From the NCBI RefSeq assembly GCF_900105595.1, contig NZ_LT629784.1:1488001-1552000 (forward strand): a stretch of 64,000 bases of DNA, given 5' to 3'. How positions within the stretch are numbered: the first letter of the stretch is position 1; the number at the start of each line of letters is the position of its first letter. The position numbers were made by a program, and so were the translations under genes. Below the pieces are notes generated by a model. It was given only the letters and a program-made list of their open reading frames with translations. It was not told the origin of the DNA and searched no databases. Below are positions 46,461 through 56,609 of the stretch, in pieces. Source of the stretch: Stappia sp. ES.058. GTDB taxonomy: Bacteria > Pseudomonadota > Alphaproteobacteria > Rhizobiales > Stappiaceae.

Positions 46461-46605
46461 GGCGGCTCTCCTGTCGAGGCGAATTGGCCCCTTTGTACCA
46501 ACAAGGCGTCCGCTCAGAAAGCACGAACCGCAACGTCTTGATACTTGTCGCCTCTCGGCCCTTCCGTTAACGAGAAGGGAAGATCAATTCGGGGGAGACG
46601 GTCAC

Positions 46606-47031
46606 TTGCAGCCAGTCATGACGATTGCGGAACTCGATGCCTTCATCGACCGCGAGTTTCCGCAGGTCCACGCCGACGGGCGGATCTACGCGATCCGGGC
46701 ACTCTCGGAGGGCTGTGCGGTGATGTCGGTTTCGCCGCAGGAGAGGCACCTGCGCCCCGGCGGCACGATTTCCGGCCCGACGATGATGACGCTGGTGGAT
46801 CTGGCCGCCTATGTCGTGATTCTGGCCCATATCGGCCCGGTCGCGCTTGCGGTCACGACCAACCTCAACATGAACTTCCTGCGCAAGCCCGCACCCGGCG
46901 ATCTGATCGCGACATGCAAGCTCCTGAAGCTCGGCAAGCGGCTTGCCGTGGTCGAATGTGCGATCACTGGCCCCGACGGCGGCGACCCGGTCGCCCATGC
47001 GACAGCGACCTATTCGATCCCGCCGCGCTGA
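46606..47031 (+). CDS. PaaI-family hotdog thioesterase
   Basis: A 141-residue hotdog-fold protein with GGTISGPTMMTLVDLAAYVVILAHIG near residue 50, the segment of the family that carries the catalytic acid, and NLNMNFLRKPAPGDLIATCKL near residue 90. GGGGGAGA at 46591-46598 is at the ideal distance for a TTG start at 46606 and too far for the ATG at 46618. It is divergent from the crotonase gene, consistent with acyl-CoA metabolism. Confidence 0.88.
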   Translation: MQPVMTIAELDAFIDREFPQVHADGRIYAIRALSEGCAVMSVSPQERHLRPGGTISGPTMMTLVDLAAYVVILAHIGPVALAVTTNLNMNFLRKPAPGDLIATCKLLKLGKRLAVVECAITGPDGGDPVAHATATYSIPPR

Positions 47032-47120
47032 AGCCCCCAATTTCATGTGGTAAAATAATACCGTTTTTATAACAGATTGATTTTTATGAATAATCCATTG
47101 CCGCCGCCAAATTATGTGGA

Positions 47121-47149
47121 TTGACAGTCTTCGCGACCGCGCGTAAACA
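47121..47149 (+). promoter_or_regulatory. rplM promoter
   Basis: TTGACA at 47121-47126, a 17-base spacer and TAAACA at 47144-47149 make a near-consensus promoter with a leader of about 100 bases before rplM. AT-rich sequence upstream (around 47045-47120) is compatible with an UP-like element. Confidence 0.75.
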
Positions 47150-47256
47150 CCACCAAGACAGCATGCGGTCCCGGTTCGGGGCCGTTTTGCATGGCATTCG
47201 GGCCGGTTTCGCCGTCGCAGGCAATTCCCGGTCCACGACAAACACGGATCGCACCC

Positions 47257-47724
47257 ATGAAGACCTACTCCGCCAAAACGGCCGAGGTCGATAAGAAGTG
47301 GATCTTGATCGACGCCGAAGGCGTTGTCGTCGGCCGTCTGGCCGCCTTCATCGCCAACACGCTGCGCGGCAAGACCAAGCCGACCTTCACGCCTCACATC
47401 GACTGCGGCGACAATGTCATCGTCATCAATGCCGACAAGGCTGTGCTGACGGGCAAGAAGCTGACGGACAAGAAGTACTACTGGCACACCGGATATCCAG
47501 GTGGCATCAAGGAGCGCACGGCGCGCGCCATCATCGAGGGCAAGCACCCCGAGCGCGTTCTTGAACAGGCCGTCAAGCGCATGATGCCGGGCGGGCCGCT
47601 GAGCCGCACCCAGCTCAAGAACCTCCGGGTCTACGCCGGTTCCACTCATCCGCATGAGGCACAGTCGCCGGTTCCGGTCGACTTCAAGTCCGTGAATGCG
47701 AAGAACGACGGGAAGAGGGCGTAA
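47257..47724 (+). CDS. rplM: 50S ribosomal protein L13
   Basis: An early-assembly large-subunit protein. The 155-residue sequence has the L13 features [20 protein letters not shown] near residue 14, [15 protein letters not shown] near residue 48 and [29 protein letters not shown] near residue 110. An in-frame ATG at 47191 would add 22 non-conserved residues. rpsI begins two bases after its stop. Confidence 0.98.
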   Translation: MKTYSAKTAEVDKKWILIDAEGVVVGRLAAFIANTLRGKTKPTFTPHIDCGDNVIVINADKAVLTGKKLTDKKYYWHTGYPGGIKERTARAIIEGKHPERVLEQAVKRMMPGGPLSRTQLKNLRVYAGSTHPHEAQSPVPVDFKSVNAKNDGKRA

Positions 47725-47726
47725 TC

Positions 47727-48203
47727 ATGGCTGAGCTTCAGTCCCTCGAAGACCTGGGCGGCGCCATCGGCACCGTCGAGGCGGAAGCCCCGGTGCATGT
47801 CAAAAAGGTTGACTCACTGGGCCGCGCCTATGCCACCGGCAAGCGCAAGGACGCCATCGCGCGCGTCTGGATCAAGCCGGGCACCGGCAAGATCATCATC
47901 AACAAGAAGGACTTCTCGGAGTACTTCGCGCGTCCGGTGCTGCAGATGATCCTGCGCCAGCCGATCATGCTCGTTGATCGCGATGGCCAGTACGACGTGA
48001 TCGCCACGGTCGCCGGCGGCGGTCTGTCCGGCCAGGCCGGTGCGGTTCGTCACGGCATCTCCAAGGCGCTGACCTACTATGAGCCGGAGCTTCGCGGCCT
48101 GCTCAAGAAGGAAGGCTTCCTGACCCGCGACAGCCGTGTCGTGGAGCGCAAGAAGTACGGCCGCCGCAAGGCTCGCCGGAGCTTCCAGTTCTCCAAGCGC
48201 TGA
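47727..48203 (+). CDS. rpsI: 30S ribosomal protein S9
   Basis: A small-subunit protein near the P site. The 158-residue chain has a 35-residue N-terminal extension common in alphaproteobacteria, then the S9 core from [19 protein letters not shown]. The C-terminus is the canonical [17 protein letters not shown], which reaches the tRNA anticodon stem. It is co-transcribed with rplM; a terminator follows. Confidence 0.98.
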   Translation: MAELQSLEDLGGAIGTVEAEAPVHVKKVDSLGRAYATGKRKDAIARVWIKPGTGKIIINKKDFSEYFARPVLQMILRQPIMLVDRDGQYDVIATVAGGGLSGQAGAVRHGISKALTYYEPELRGLLKKEGFLTRDSRVVERKKYGRRKARRSFQFSKR

Positions 48204-48232
48204 TCTTTCAGGCTCGCTTGTTGCAAGTTCGA

Positions 48233-48258
48233 ACGGCCCGCCACTGGCGGGTCGTTTT
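48233..48258 (+). terminator. rplM-rpsI terminator
   Basis: ACGGCCCGCC and GGCGGGTCGT form a ten-base stem with one G-U pair and a three-base loop, and TTTT follows. It lies 30 bases after the rpsI stop. Confidence 0.8.
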
Positions 48259-48274
48259 CGTTTGGGCGCGGCCT

Positions 48275-48697
48275 TCAGCCCTTGCGCGCCGACAGCAGGA
48301 TGCTGGTTTCCGAACTCGCGATGCCATCCAGCATCCGCACCGTCGTCAACAACCGGTCGAAGGCTTCCAGCGTATCCGTTTCCAGTTCGGCCACGACATC
48401 CCAGCGGCCGTTGGTCGAGTGCAGCCCGCGCACTTCGGGGAACCCGTGCAGCCGGCGGATGATCGCATCGGTGCGATGCCCCTCGACCTCGATCATCATG
48501 ATCGCGCGCACACGCCCGCCAGCCTCCGCGCTGCGCAGGCGCACGGTAAATCCCTGAATGACGCCACCGTCGACAAGCCGGTCGATCCGCGCCTTCACCG
48601 TGGCGCGCGAAACGCCGAGATCGGCGGCCAGCGAGGCCACGGGCAGGCGGGCATCGTGCCGCAGCAGCGCGATCAATCGTCGGTCAAGATCATCCAT
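48275..48697 (-). CDS. Lrp/AsnC-family transcriptional regulator
   Basis: A 140-residue regulator beginning MDDLDRRLIALLRHDARLPVA, with the helix-turn-helix LAADLGVSRATVKARIDRLV near residues 20-40 and a C-terminal RAM ligand-binding domain (RAIMMIEVEGHRTDAIIRRL, then GRWDVVAELE). It is divergent from the arginase and ornithine aminotransferase genes and is their likely regulator, perhaps responding to arginine or ornithine. An ATG at 48730 would add eleven residues. Confidence 0.9.
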   Translation of the reverse strand: MDDLDRRLIALLRHDARLPVASLAADLGVSRATVKARIDRLVDGGVIQGFTVRLRSAEAGGRVRAIMMIEVEGHRTDAIIRRLHGFPEVRGLHSTNGRWDVVAELETDTLEAFDRLLTTVRMLDGIASSETSILLSARKG

Positions 48698-48747
48698 ACC
48701 CGTCACTTTGCGAAGATATGTCTTCCACATTGTTCAATTTTGCCTTC

Positions 48748-48771
48748 GAAAGTGACAATAAATCGACTTTC
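48748..48771. promoter_or_regulatory. Inverted repeat between lrp-like and arginase genes, candidate operator
   Basis: GAAAGT (48748-48753) and ACTTTC (48766-48771) are perfect six-base arms, 18 bases apart centre to centre, in the AT-rich divergent region. The position fits binding by the adjacent Lrp/AsnC-family protein, which commonly recognises imperfect dyads. Binding is inferred. Confidence 0.4.
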
Positions 48772-48872
48772 CGTCAACATCCCGAACGCGCACCCTCAGC
48801 CTCGGTTGCCCTTCGCGCGGGAAGCACCTGAGAATGATGGTGCTTGGTCGCGACGAACGGAAAGGTGTGTCG

Positions 48873-49826
48873 ATGCTCAATGAACCAAAACGACCGATTT
48901 CCCTGCTTGGGGTTCCGCTCGAGGCGGGGACGGGCCGCCGCGGCGCGGCCATGGGGCCGGCAGCCCTGCGTGTCGCGGATCTGGAAGGGCGTCTTGCGGC
49001 GCTCGGATGGCGGGTCGAGGACCTCGGCGATATGGCACCGCTTTCTCCCGCGTCGATCGAGCCGCTGCGTTTCGAAGGCGCGGCGCATGTGCCGGAAACC
49101 GTTGCGGCCTGGGTGCGGCCCTTGTGCCAGCGGGCCTATGAAATATCCGCCGCCGGCAATCTGCCGATCTTCCTCGGCGGCGATCATTCGCTGTCGATGG
49201 GGTCGGTCAGCGGCGTCGCAAGACACTGGCAGGAGCGGGGCCGCCCGCTGTTCGTGCTGTGGTTAGATGCCCACGCCGATTTCAACACGCCCGAGACCTC
49301 GCCCTCCGGCAACATGCACGGCATGTCACTGGCGCTCGCGGCCGGCGAGGCGACGCTTGCTCCGGTCCTGGGCGACACGCCCAGCGCCACCGTGGCGCCG
49401 GAGCGCATGTGCGTCTTCGGTGCAAGGTCAATCGATCCGGGCGAGCGCCGCCTGCTGCGCGAGCGTGGCGTCACCGTCTGCGACATGCGCCAGATCGACG
49501 AGAACGGCGTGTCTATCCTGATGCGTGAATTCCTGAACAAGGTCAAAGCGGAAAACGGCGTTCTTCATGTATCGCTGGATGTGGATTTCCTCGATCCCGA
49601 CATTGCGCCGGGCGTGGGAACCACCGTTCCGGGCGGCGCCACCTATCGCGAGGCGCATCTGGTGATGGAGCTGCTCGAGGATGCCGGCGTCACCGTGTCG
49701 CTCGATGTGGTGGAACTGAACCCCTTCCTTGACGAGCGCGGCCGCAGCGCGATCGCGCTTGCCGAACTGGTGGCGAGCCTGTTTGGCCAGGATGTCATGG
49801 ACAGACCCACGCAGGCCTTTGCCTGA
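48873..49826 (+). CDS. rocF: Arginase
   Basis: Hydrolyses arginine to ornithine and urea. The 317-residue ureohydrolase has the three manganese-binding motifs in order: GGDHSLSMG near residue 105, [10 protein letters not shown] near residue 132 and [16 protein letters not shown] near residue 232. GGAAAGGTG precedes the ATG at 48873; an in-frame ATG at 48834 lacks a ribosome site. The following ornithine aminotransferase gene supports arginase over agmatinase. Confidence 0.94.
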   Translation: MLNEPKRPISLLGVPLEAGTGRRGAAMGPAALRVADLEGRLAALGWRVEDLGDMAPLSPASIEPLRFEGAAHVPETVAAWVRPLCQRAYEISAAGNLPIFLGGDHSLSMGSVSGVARHWQERGRPLFVLWLDAHADFNTPETSPSGNMHGMSLALAAGEATLAPVLGDTPSATVAPERMCVFGARSIDPGERRLLRERGVTVCDMRQIDENGVSILMREFLNKVKAENGVLHVSLDVDFLDPDIAPGVGTTVPGGATYREAHLVMELLEDAGVTVSLDVVELNPFLDERGRSAIALAELVASLFGQDVMDRPTQAFA

Positions 49827-49887
49827 GACCTACGCGCCTGCGCCCCAGCAGGCATTTGCATACGACAGATTATCCCGGGAGAAACCG

Positions 49888-51099
49888 ATGAGCCGCATGC
49901 CGGAAGACTATATCGCCGCCGAACATCTTCTCGGGGCGCACAACTACAAGCCCATCGACGTGGTGCTGTCGCGAGGCGAGGGCGTCTGGCTCTACGATGT
50001 CGACGGCAACCGCTATCTCGATTGCCTTGCAGCCTATTCCGCCGTCAACCAGGGGCACTGCCATCCTGTGATCCGCGACGCGATGGTCGAGCAGGCTTCG
50101 AAGCTGACGCTGACCTCGCGCGCCTTTCGCAACGACCAGCTCGCGCCGCTCTACGAGGATCTCGCCCGCCTCACCGGCGCGCACAAGATCCTGCCGATGA
50201 ACTCCGGCGCGGAAGCGGTGGAAAGCGCGGTCAAGGCGGTGCGCAAATGGGGGTATGAGGTCAAGGGCGTGCCGGAGAACAAGGCCGAGATCATCGTCTG
50301 CGACAACAATTTTCACGGGCGCACACTGGGCATCGTCGGCTTTTCGACGGATCCGGCCGCGCGCACCGGCTTCGGACCGTTCGCGCCCGGCTTTCGCGTC
50401 GTGCCGTTTGGCGATGCCGCGGCTTTTGAGGCGGCGATCACGCCGAACACGGTCGGTTTTCTGGTGGAGCCGATCCAGGGCGAGGCCGGTATTCTGATCC
50501 CGCCGGCCGGATACTTCACGAGGGTTCGCGAACTCTGCACCGACACCAACGTGACGCTCATTCTGGATGAGATCCAGACCGGCCTTGGCCGCACCGGCAA
50601 GCTTCTGGCGGAAGAGCATGAAGGTATCGAGGCAGATGTCACGCTGGTCGGCAAGGCCCTGTCGGGGGGCTTTTATCCCGTCTCCGCCGTGCTCTCCAAC
50701 AGTGAGGTTCTTGGCGTGCTCCAGCCCGGCGAGCACGGCTCGACCTTTGGCGGAAATCCGCTGGCCTGTGCGGTGGCGCGCGCAGCACTCAAGGTGCTGG
50801 TCGAGGAAGGCATGATCGAGAACGCGGCGGAGACCGGCGCCTATTTCATGGAAGGTCTCTCGCGCATTCGCTCCAATGCGATTCGCGAAGTGCGCGGGCG
50901 CGGTCTCATGCTGGCGGTGGAACTCCATCCGGACGCCGGCGGCGCACGCGCCTATTGCGAGGCGCTGCGCGGCGAGGGGATCCTTGCCAAGGACACGCAT
51001 GACCACACGATCCGCATTGCGCCGCCCCTGGTTCTGACCCGTGACGATGTCGACTGGGCGCTGGAACGCTTCGACAAGGTGCTGACCCGAACGCGGTAA
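49888..51099 (+). CDS. rocD: Ornithine aminotransferase
   Basis: Transfers the delta-amino group of ornithine to 2-oxoglutarate, giving glutamate semialdehyde, the entry to proline/glutamate. The 403-residue class III PLP aminotransferase has [13 protein letters not shown] near residue 108, [16 protein letters not shown] near residue 225 and the PLP lysine in LVGKALSGG near residue 255. It starts 61 bases after arginase, after GGGAG, and completes the arginine-to-glutamate route. Confidence 0.95.
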   Translation: MSRMPEDYIAAEHLLGAHNYKPIDVVLSRGEGVWLYDVDGNRYLDCLAAYSAVNQGHCHPVIRDAMVEQASKLTLTSRAFRNDQLAPLYEDLARLTGAHKILPMNSGAEAVESAVKAVRKWGYEVKGVPENKAEIIVCDNNFHGRTLGIVGFSTDPAARTGFGPFAPGFRVVPFGDAAAFEAAITPNTVGFLVEPIQGEAGILIPPAGYFTRVRELCTDTNVTLILDEIQTGLGRTGKLLAEEHEGIEADVTLVGKALSGGFYPVSAVLSNSEVLGVLQPGEHGSTFGGNPLACAVARAALKVLVEEGMIENAAETGAYFMEGLSRIRSNAIREVRGRGLMLAVELHPDAGGARAYCEALRGEGILAKDTHDHTIRIAPPLVLTRDDVDWALERFDKVLTRTR

Positions 51100-51176
51100 A
51101 GCACAGCCTCAGGACTTGCACCGCGCAATCCAGCGCCCTAAGCACTGGGGTGGCGAAAGGGAGTTCTTGAACCGCG

Positions 51177-51950
51177 ATGCTTGATGTCCTGCTGGAGTTT
51201 CTGCCCTTCTATGCGGGTGCTTATGGCATCAACGTCGCGCTGTATTTCGCGACCGGGGCCGTGCTTGTCGCAATCCAGAACCGGCATCCCGAGCGGCGGA
51301 TCCAGCAAAATCGCCGTGGCGAAAAACGCATGTGGACGGAAATTCGCCAAAGCGTGCTGTCGCTGACGGTGACGGCCGGGTGCCTCGCCGGTGGCGTCTT
51401 CGCGTCGGTGAAGGGATGGACCTTCGTCGAGCCGTTGCCGCTGACATGGTGGTCGGCAATCCTGATGTTCGCCGTCTCGGTCGTCGCCTTCGATGCCTGG
51501 TTCTACTGGGGGCATCGCCTGATGCACACGAGATGGCTCTACCGGTTTCACGCCGAGCATCACCGCTCGGTAGCGCCGACGGTGTGGAGCACCTACAGCG
51601 ACAGTCTCGTCGATGCCTTCGTCATGCAGAGCTATTATCTGTGGGCGGTGTTCATCCTGCCGATCCCGGTCGAGGTCCTGATCGTGCATCGGCTGGTCGA
51701 TCACTTCAACGGAACAATCGGGCATTCGGGGTTCGAGTTCTATGCCTCGCCGCTTGTGCGCCGGCCATCGCCAATGGTCTGCGTGACCTTCCACGATCAG
51801 CACCACGCCCATTTTCGCTACAATTTCGCGAATTTCTTTTCCGTCTGGGATCGGCTGTGCGGAACGATCGATCCCCGCTACGACACGGATGTACTCCGGA
51901 TGGAAGGTCCCGAGACGACCTCGGGCGAGCGTTTCCCGAAGGAGGGATGA
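51177..51950 (+). CDS. Sterol desaturase/fatty acid hydroxylase family protein
   Basis: A 257-residue membrane protein with about four membrane helices and the three-histidine-cluster diiron signature: HRLMH near residue 115, HAEHH near residue 127 and HDQHH near residue 206. Such enzymes hydroxylate or desaturate lipids at the membrane using oxygen. Substrate unknown; it is not part of an obvious pathway here. It lies 77 bases after rocD. Confidence 0.9.
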   Translation: MLDVLLEFLPFYAGAYGINVALYFATGAVLVAIQNRHPERRIQQNRRGEKRMWTEIRQSVLSLTVTAGCLAGGVFASVKGWTFVEPLPLTWWSAILMFAVSVVAFDAWFYWGHRLMHTRWLYRFHAEHHRSVAPTVWSTYSDSLVDAFVMQSYYLWAVFILPIPVEVLIVHRLVDHFNGTIGHSGFEFYASPLVRRPSPMVCVTFHDQHHAHFRYNFANFFSVWDRLCGTIDPRYDTDVLRMEGPETTSGERFPKEG

Positions 51951-51986
51951 TCCCGGATCCAGCCTGGAGCCCGTCTGCCGTCGCGG

Positions 51987-52625
51987 CTACGAGCCCGTCT
52001 TGCTGTTCAGGTCATGGTTCGCCTGGTTGTCGTTTTCAGGCACGATAGTCCAGGACCGATAGACCGGGTGGGCATCGCGCATCCGGTCGTACAGTCGCGC
52101 CATGCCCTTCAGGAACGCAAGCTTGCCAGCATAGGTGAGAAACGTGCCGACGATCACCGCCGGAACATGCAGCATGACCGCGCCCCACATGCCGATGAAG
52201 AAACCGGCGCCTGTAACCAGCGACAGGATCACGGCCTGACGATTGTCGGCCGTGGGGATCGGTACGACGCCCCGGTTGAGCCACACCCGTTCGCCGAATG
52301 TTGCGCGCGCGTGCCAGCTGTCGAGCCGTCTGGGGGGCGGAAAAATCCTGGGATTGAGCCAAAGCCACACGCAAACGGCAGCGACGAGACCGCTCGCGAC
52401 GGGCCAGCCGTACCGGCCGTGCGACCAGACCGCCAGAAACAGGAACGGGAGTGTCGCGAACCGGGTCCAGACGCTCCAGCCGCTGGCGTGGCGTTGCCAG
52501 ACGTCGGAATCCATACCAAGCAGTCGCAACCGACCGGCGTTCATTGGCCGATAGGCCGTGTGACCCGGTCCGGTTTGCCGTCTCGGCTCCGATGGGATCG
52601 GTTTGGGGGTCGTCGGTTTTGGCAT
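51987..52625 (-). CDS. DUF6653-like membrane protein
   Basis: From the ATG chosen at 52625 the protein has 212 residues. The first 40 are basic, proline-rich and disordered-looking. The core begins at MDSDVWQRHASGWSVWTRFATLPFLFLAVWS, has about four hydrophobic segments, and ends in a short polar tail. The core resembles the DUF6653 family. No ribosome site supports any particular start; ATGs at 52544 and 52517 are equally possible. Function unknown. Confidence 0.6.
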   Translation of the reverse strand: MPKPTTPKPIPSEPRRQTGPGHTAYRPMNAGRLRLLGMDSDVWQRHASGWSVWTRFATLPFLFLAVWSHGRYGWPVASGLVAAVCVWLWLNPRIFPPPRRLDSWHARATFGERVWLNRGVVPIPTADNRQAVILSLVTGAGFFIGMWGAVMLHVPAVIVGTFLTYAGKLAFLKGMARLYDRMRDAHPVYRSWTIVPENDNQANHDLNSKTGS

Positions 52626-52762
52626 AGGCTGCTCTGGTGCTGACCTGGTTCGGATCTCCTGACCGCGGTGCGGAAGATGATGGCCCGACGGACGCAGAAG
52701 TCTAGCGCATGGTGACGGTAAACGCCATGCAAAGTCGATTGCATCCCGCGCCAAACGCAGCG

Positions 52763-54568
52763 TCAGGATGACGCCTTTACATAACTTCCTGGCGCATCTT
52801 CCAGCAATTTCATGCGGTTGGCGCCGGGCTTGCGCGCCTTTGCCGTCTTATCGTCATGTGAGCGAATCCAGGCATCCCAGTGCGGCCACCAGGACCCGGG
52901 ATGTTCCTGGGCCTTGGACAGCCATTTTTCATAATCCCCCTTTGGGGTGGGGCCGGTCCAGAACTGGTATTTGTTTCGTGACGGGGGGTTCACGACGCCG
53001 GCGATATGCCCGGAGCCCGACAGCACGAAATCGACGGGTCCGCCGAAGAATTGCGATCCGAGGAACACGGATTCCGCCGGCGCGATGTGATCCTCGCGCG
53101 TTGCCAGATTGTAGATCGGGATCTTGACATCGCCGAGATCGAGGCGTTTCCCGGCGATCTCCATCGTGCCCCTGGAGAGGCGGTTTTCCAGATAGCAGCT
53201 GCGCAGGTAAAAGGAGTGGTTAGCGGCCGGCATGCGAGTGGAATCGGAGTTCCAGTAGAGGAGGTCGAACGGGAAGGGTTCCTTTCCCTTCAGGTAGTTG
53301 TTGACCACATAGGGCCAGATCAGGTCATTGGAGCGCAGCAGGTTGAACGCGGAGGCCATTTTCGAACCGTCGAGATAGCCCTTTTCACCCATGCGCTTTT
53401 CCAGCGCCTCGATCTGCTCCTCGTCGACGAAGACCTGCAGATCGCCCGCATGGGTGAAATCGACCTGCGTCGTGAAGAAGGTGGCGGACGCGATCCGCGT
53501 GTCTTCGACAGCCGCCATGTAAGCGAGCGTTACGCCCAGAAGCGTTCCTCCGACGCAGTAGCCGATGGCGTTCACCTCTTCCTGACGCGTGGCGCGCTTG
53601 ATGACGTCCAGCGTTTCCAGGATGCCTTCGCGCATATAGTGCTCGAAGCTCTTTTTCGCCTGATGTTCATCGGGGTTGATCCAGGAAATCACGAAAACGG
53701 TGTGCCCCTGGTTTACCGCCCACTGGATGAATGACTTCTCCGGATTGAGGTCGAGGATGTAGAACTTGTTGATCCACGGCGGCACGATCATCAGCGGACG
53801 CTTCAAAACGGTCTCTGTGGTCGGCGTATATTGGATCACCTGGCGCACGTCGTTTTGGGCGATCACCTTGCCCGGCGTGATGCCGAGGTTCTTGCCAACC
53901 TTGAACTTGGTCGGATCGGACTGGCGAATCTTCAGGTCTCCCTTGCCGGCCTCGATGTCCTCCGCCAGCAGCTTCATGCCGCGCACGAGGTTTTCCCCGT
54001 TAGATTCAAGCGTTTCGCGCAGGAGTTCCGGGTTCGTCAGAACGAAATTCGACGGCGACAGCGCGTTGGCGATCTGCTTGACGTAAAAATCCGCCTTGTG
54101 CCGGGTGTGCTCGTCGAGGTCTCCCGCATCGACCACCATCTGCTCCGCCCACTGCGATGTGATCAGGTAGATCTGTTTGACGAAGTCGAAGAACTGGTTT
54201 TCACTCCATTCGGGGTCACCGAACCGCTTGTCGCGCGGATCCGCGGAGATGGCCGGCGTCGACGCTTCGCCCATCATGCGCTTCAGGGACGAATTCCAGA
54301 GATCGATATACTTCGTCCAGAGGCGCCCCTGGGCTTCCATGGCGCGTTGCGGGTCGGACATCCAGTATTCGCTGACTTGCCCCAGGGTCTTGAAGATAAC
54401 GGTCAGTTCGTCCGTCATCTCGGGCTTTATCTCGCCCTTTTCGCGCGGTTCCACATAGGCGGCCATCGCCTTGCCGGCGTTTTCCACGATGCGGGCGAGA
54501 TTTTGGGCGAAGGCTTCAGGATTGTTGACGATATAGTGAAGAAGAGGATTCTTGTGGTCGTCCGTCAT
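52763..54568 (-). CDS. phaC: Class I poly(3-hydroxyalkanoate) synthase
   Basis: Polymerises 3-hydroxyacyl-CoA into storage polyester granules. The 601-residue alpha/beta-hydrolase-fold enzyme has the PhaC N-terminal domain, the lipase-like box [10 protein letters not shown] with catalytic cysteine near residue 338, the catalytic aspartate in ATREDHIAP and the histidine in [19 protein letters not shown] precedes the ATG at 54568. No phaA, phaB or phasin gene is within the window. Confidence 0.95.
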   Translation of the reverse strand: MTDDHKNPLLHYIVNNPEAFAQNLARIVENAGKAMAAYVEPREKGEIKPEMTDELTVIFKTLGQVSEYWMSDPQRAMEAQGRLWTKYIDLWNSSLKRMMGEASTPAISADPRDKRFGDPEWSENQFFDFVKQIYLITSQWAEQMVVDAGDLDEHTRHKADFYVKQIANALSPSNFVLTNPELLRETLESNGENLVRGMKLLAEDIEAGKGDLKIRQSDPTKFKVGKNLGITPGKVIAQNDVRQVIQYTPTTETVLKRPLMIVPPWINKFYILDLNPEKSFIQWAVNQGHTVFVISWINPDEHQAKKSFEHYMREGILETLDVIKRATRQEEVNAIGYCVGGTLLGVTLAYMAAVEDTRIASATFFTTQVDFTHAGDLQVFVDEEQIEALEKRMGEKGYLDGSKMASAFNLLRSNDLIWPYVVNNYLKGKEPFPFDLLYWNSDSTRMPAANHSFYLRSCYLENRLSRGTMEIAGKRLDLGDVKIPIYNLATREDHIAPAESVFLGSQFFGGPVDFVLSGSGHIAGVVNPPSRNKYQFWTGPTPKGDYEKWLSKAQEHPGSWWPHWDAWIRSHDDKTAKARKPGANRMKLLEDAPGSYVKASS

Positions 54569-54770
54569 CCTGATTGCGCCCTCCGCGTGATCGATCCGGG
54601 CAAAGTCACGTCGCGCGCCGCCCGGTGGGTGATTTGGTTGCTGTCCCGCCTGCCGGCATATTAGCGCCCTGTGACGCGCTGCTGACAAGTTGGACAAAGC
54701 GCTTACAATGTCGTAGACGCCGCAGCGGTTGCAAGCTGATCGCTTGCGGTTTTATCAGGACGGAGCCGAT

Positions 54771-55250
54771 TTGTCGCGAGTGCGCTTGAACAGAGTTGGC
54801 CTGGTAATCGTTGTCGCCGGTTTTCTCGGCGGCTGCGCCTATGCGCCGTCGGGCACCTTGTTCGAGGCGCTGGACGGCGGTGATCCCTATGCGTCGCCTG
54901 GAACGGCAAGCTCGCCGATGCCGGACGACGGGCTGTCAGCAAACGCCGCCGTTACCGTTGCGGATGACCGGGCGTACCGCGGCGCGCCGGCGCAACAGTC
55001 ATTGCAATCCGCTGGCTCATCGGCAGAAGCCGCGTCCGTGGGCGTTCTGAGCGGTGCGCCATCGGTGTCGCGCGGGTTGATGTCCTACGAGGAAGCCGAG
55101 CAAAAGCGTTTGCGCATGCAGGAGCTTGCGCGTTCACGCGGAACCACTGTGTCGCCGCGGGCGACGACGTCTCTGGAAAAGCTGAAACGGCTCCGGGCCG
55201 AACATGCCGACAGGGCCATTCGCGATATCGAGGGGCCTGCGGACGAGTGA
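54771..55250 (+). CDS. Putative lipoprotein of unknown function
   Basis: A 159-residue precursor with a basic start, hydrophobic stretch and lipobox FLGGC near residue 22, followed by a serine/alanine/glycine-rich, probably disordered region and a charged helix at the end (EEAEQKRLRMQELARSR, LEKLKRLRAEHADRAIRD). AGGACGGAG five bases before a TTG at 54771 makes that the likely start; a GTG at 54780 is possible. It is divergent from phaC and shortly precedes the aminotransferase gene. Function unknown. Confidence 0.65.
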   Translation: MSRVRLNRVGLVIVVAGFLGGCAYAPSGTLFEALDGGDPYASPGTASSPMPDDGLSANAAVTVADDRAYRGAPAQQSLQSAGSSAEAASVGVLSGAPSVSRGLMSYEEAEQKRLRMQELARSRGTTVSPRATTSLEKLKRLRAEHADRAIRDIEGPADE

Positions 55251-55338
55251 CATCGCCCGTCCACGAGTTTGCCGATGCGCGCGCCGTGCCGGCCTGATAA
55301 AACCCCGGGACGCTGACCGCGCGGGCAAGGATCGGACT

Positions 55339-56556
55339 ATGGAAGAATTTTATCAGACACGGCGCCTGCCACCCTATGTGTTCGAACAGGTGAACCGGCT
55401 CAAGGCCAAGGCGCGCGCCGGCGGTGCGGATATCATCGATCTCGGCATGGGCAATCCGGATCTACCAACGCCGAAGCACATTGTCGACAAGCTTACCGAG
55501 ACGGTGCAGAACCCCAAGACGCACCGCTATTCCTCGTCCAAGGGGATCCCCGGCCTTCGCCGCGCGCAGGCCGCCTATTACGAACGCCGGTTTGGCGTGA
55601 AGCTGAACCCGGAAACCCAGGTCGTCGCCACGCTCGGCTCCAAGGAAGGCTTCGCCAACATGGCGCAGGCGATCTCCGCGCCGGGTGACGTCGTTCTGGT
55701 TCCCAATCCGAGCTACCCGATCCATGCCTTCGGCTTCCTGATGGCGGGCGCGGTGCTCAGAGCGATTCCCTCAGAGCCGGGCCCGGAGGTGTTTCACGCG
55801 CTGGAACGTGCGCTGGTTCACTCCGTGCCCAAGCCCATCGCCATGATCCTCTGCTATCCGGCGAATCCGACTGCTTCGGTCGCGGATATCGAGTTTTACC
55901 GGGATGTGGTGGCCTTCGCGAAGAAGCACGACATCTTCGTCCTCTCCGACCTTGCGTACTCGGAGATCTATTTCGGCGAAACGCCGCCGCCGTCCATTCT
56001 GGAAGTGCCGGGCGCGAATGATGTCGCCGTGGAATTCACCTCACTGTCGAAGACCTACTCGATGCCGGGCTGGCGCATGGGCTTTGCGGTCGGCAACGAA
56101 CGGCTGATTTCGGCGCTTGCGCGGGTGAAGTCCTATCTCGACTACGGCGCCTTCACGCCGATCCAGGTGGCGGCCACGGCCGCGCTCAACGGACCGGACG
56201 ATTGCATCGTCGAGGCGCGGGCGATTTACAGGAAACGCCGCGACACGCTGGTGGAAGCCTTCGGGCGCGCCGGCTGGGAAATTCCCGCGCCGGAAGCGAG
56301 CATGTTCGCCTGGGCGCCGATACCGGAAAAATTCCGCCATCTCGGTTCGGTGGAATTCGCCAAGCTTTTGATAGAGCATGCCGACGTTGCCGTTGCGCCC
56401 GGGCTTGGTTTCGGCGAATACGGCGACGGTCATGTGCGCATCGCACTGGTGGAAAACGAGCAACGCATTCGCCAGGCGGCCCGGGGGCTGCGGCGCTTCC
56501 TTGAAACCGCAGACAAAACGTTGCACAACGTGATCCCCATCGAGGTATCGGGGTAG
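55339..56556 (+). CDS. Class I/II aminotransferase (AlaC/LL-DAP aminotransferase-like)
   Basis: A 405-residue PLP enzyme with LGMGNPDLPTP near residue 36, the SSKGIPGLRRAQAAYYERRFG segment near residue 64, and the PLP lysine in SLSKTYSMPGWRMGF near residue 235. It resembles the alphaproteobacterial family annotated as LL-diaminopimelate or glutamate-pyruvate (AlaC) aminotransferase. It precedes hom by 53 bases, an arrangement common in rhizobia, suggesting a link to aspartate-family amino acids. The exact substrate cannot be read from sequence. Confidence 0.9.
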   Translation: MEEFYQTRRLPPYVFEQVNRLKAKARAGGADIIDLGMGNPDLPTPKHIVDKLTETVQNPKTHRYSSSKGIPGLRRAQAAYYERRFGVKLNPETQVVATLGSKEGFANMAQAISAPGDVVLVPNPSYPIHAFGFLMAGAVLRAIPSEPGPEVFHALERALVHSVPKPIAMILCYPANPTASVADIEFYRDVVAFAKKHDIFVLSDLAYSEIYFGETPPPSILEVPGANDVAVEFTSLSKTYSMPGWRMGFAVGNERLISALARVKSYLDYGAFTPIQVAATAALNGPDDCIVEARAIYRKRRDTLVEAFGRAGWEIPAPEASMFAWAPIPEKFRHLGSVEFAKLLIEHADVAVAPGLGFGEYGDGHVRIALVENEQRIRQAARGLRRFLETADKTLHNVIPIEVSG

Positions 56557-56609
56557 GCGCGGCGCGTTCGTCGCCTTCGCCTCACGGCTCACAAACGGAT
56601 TGCGGATTT

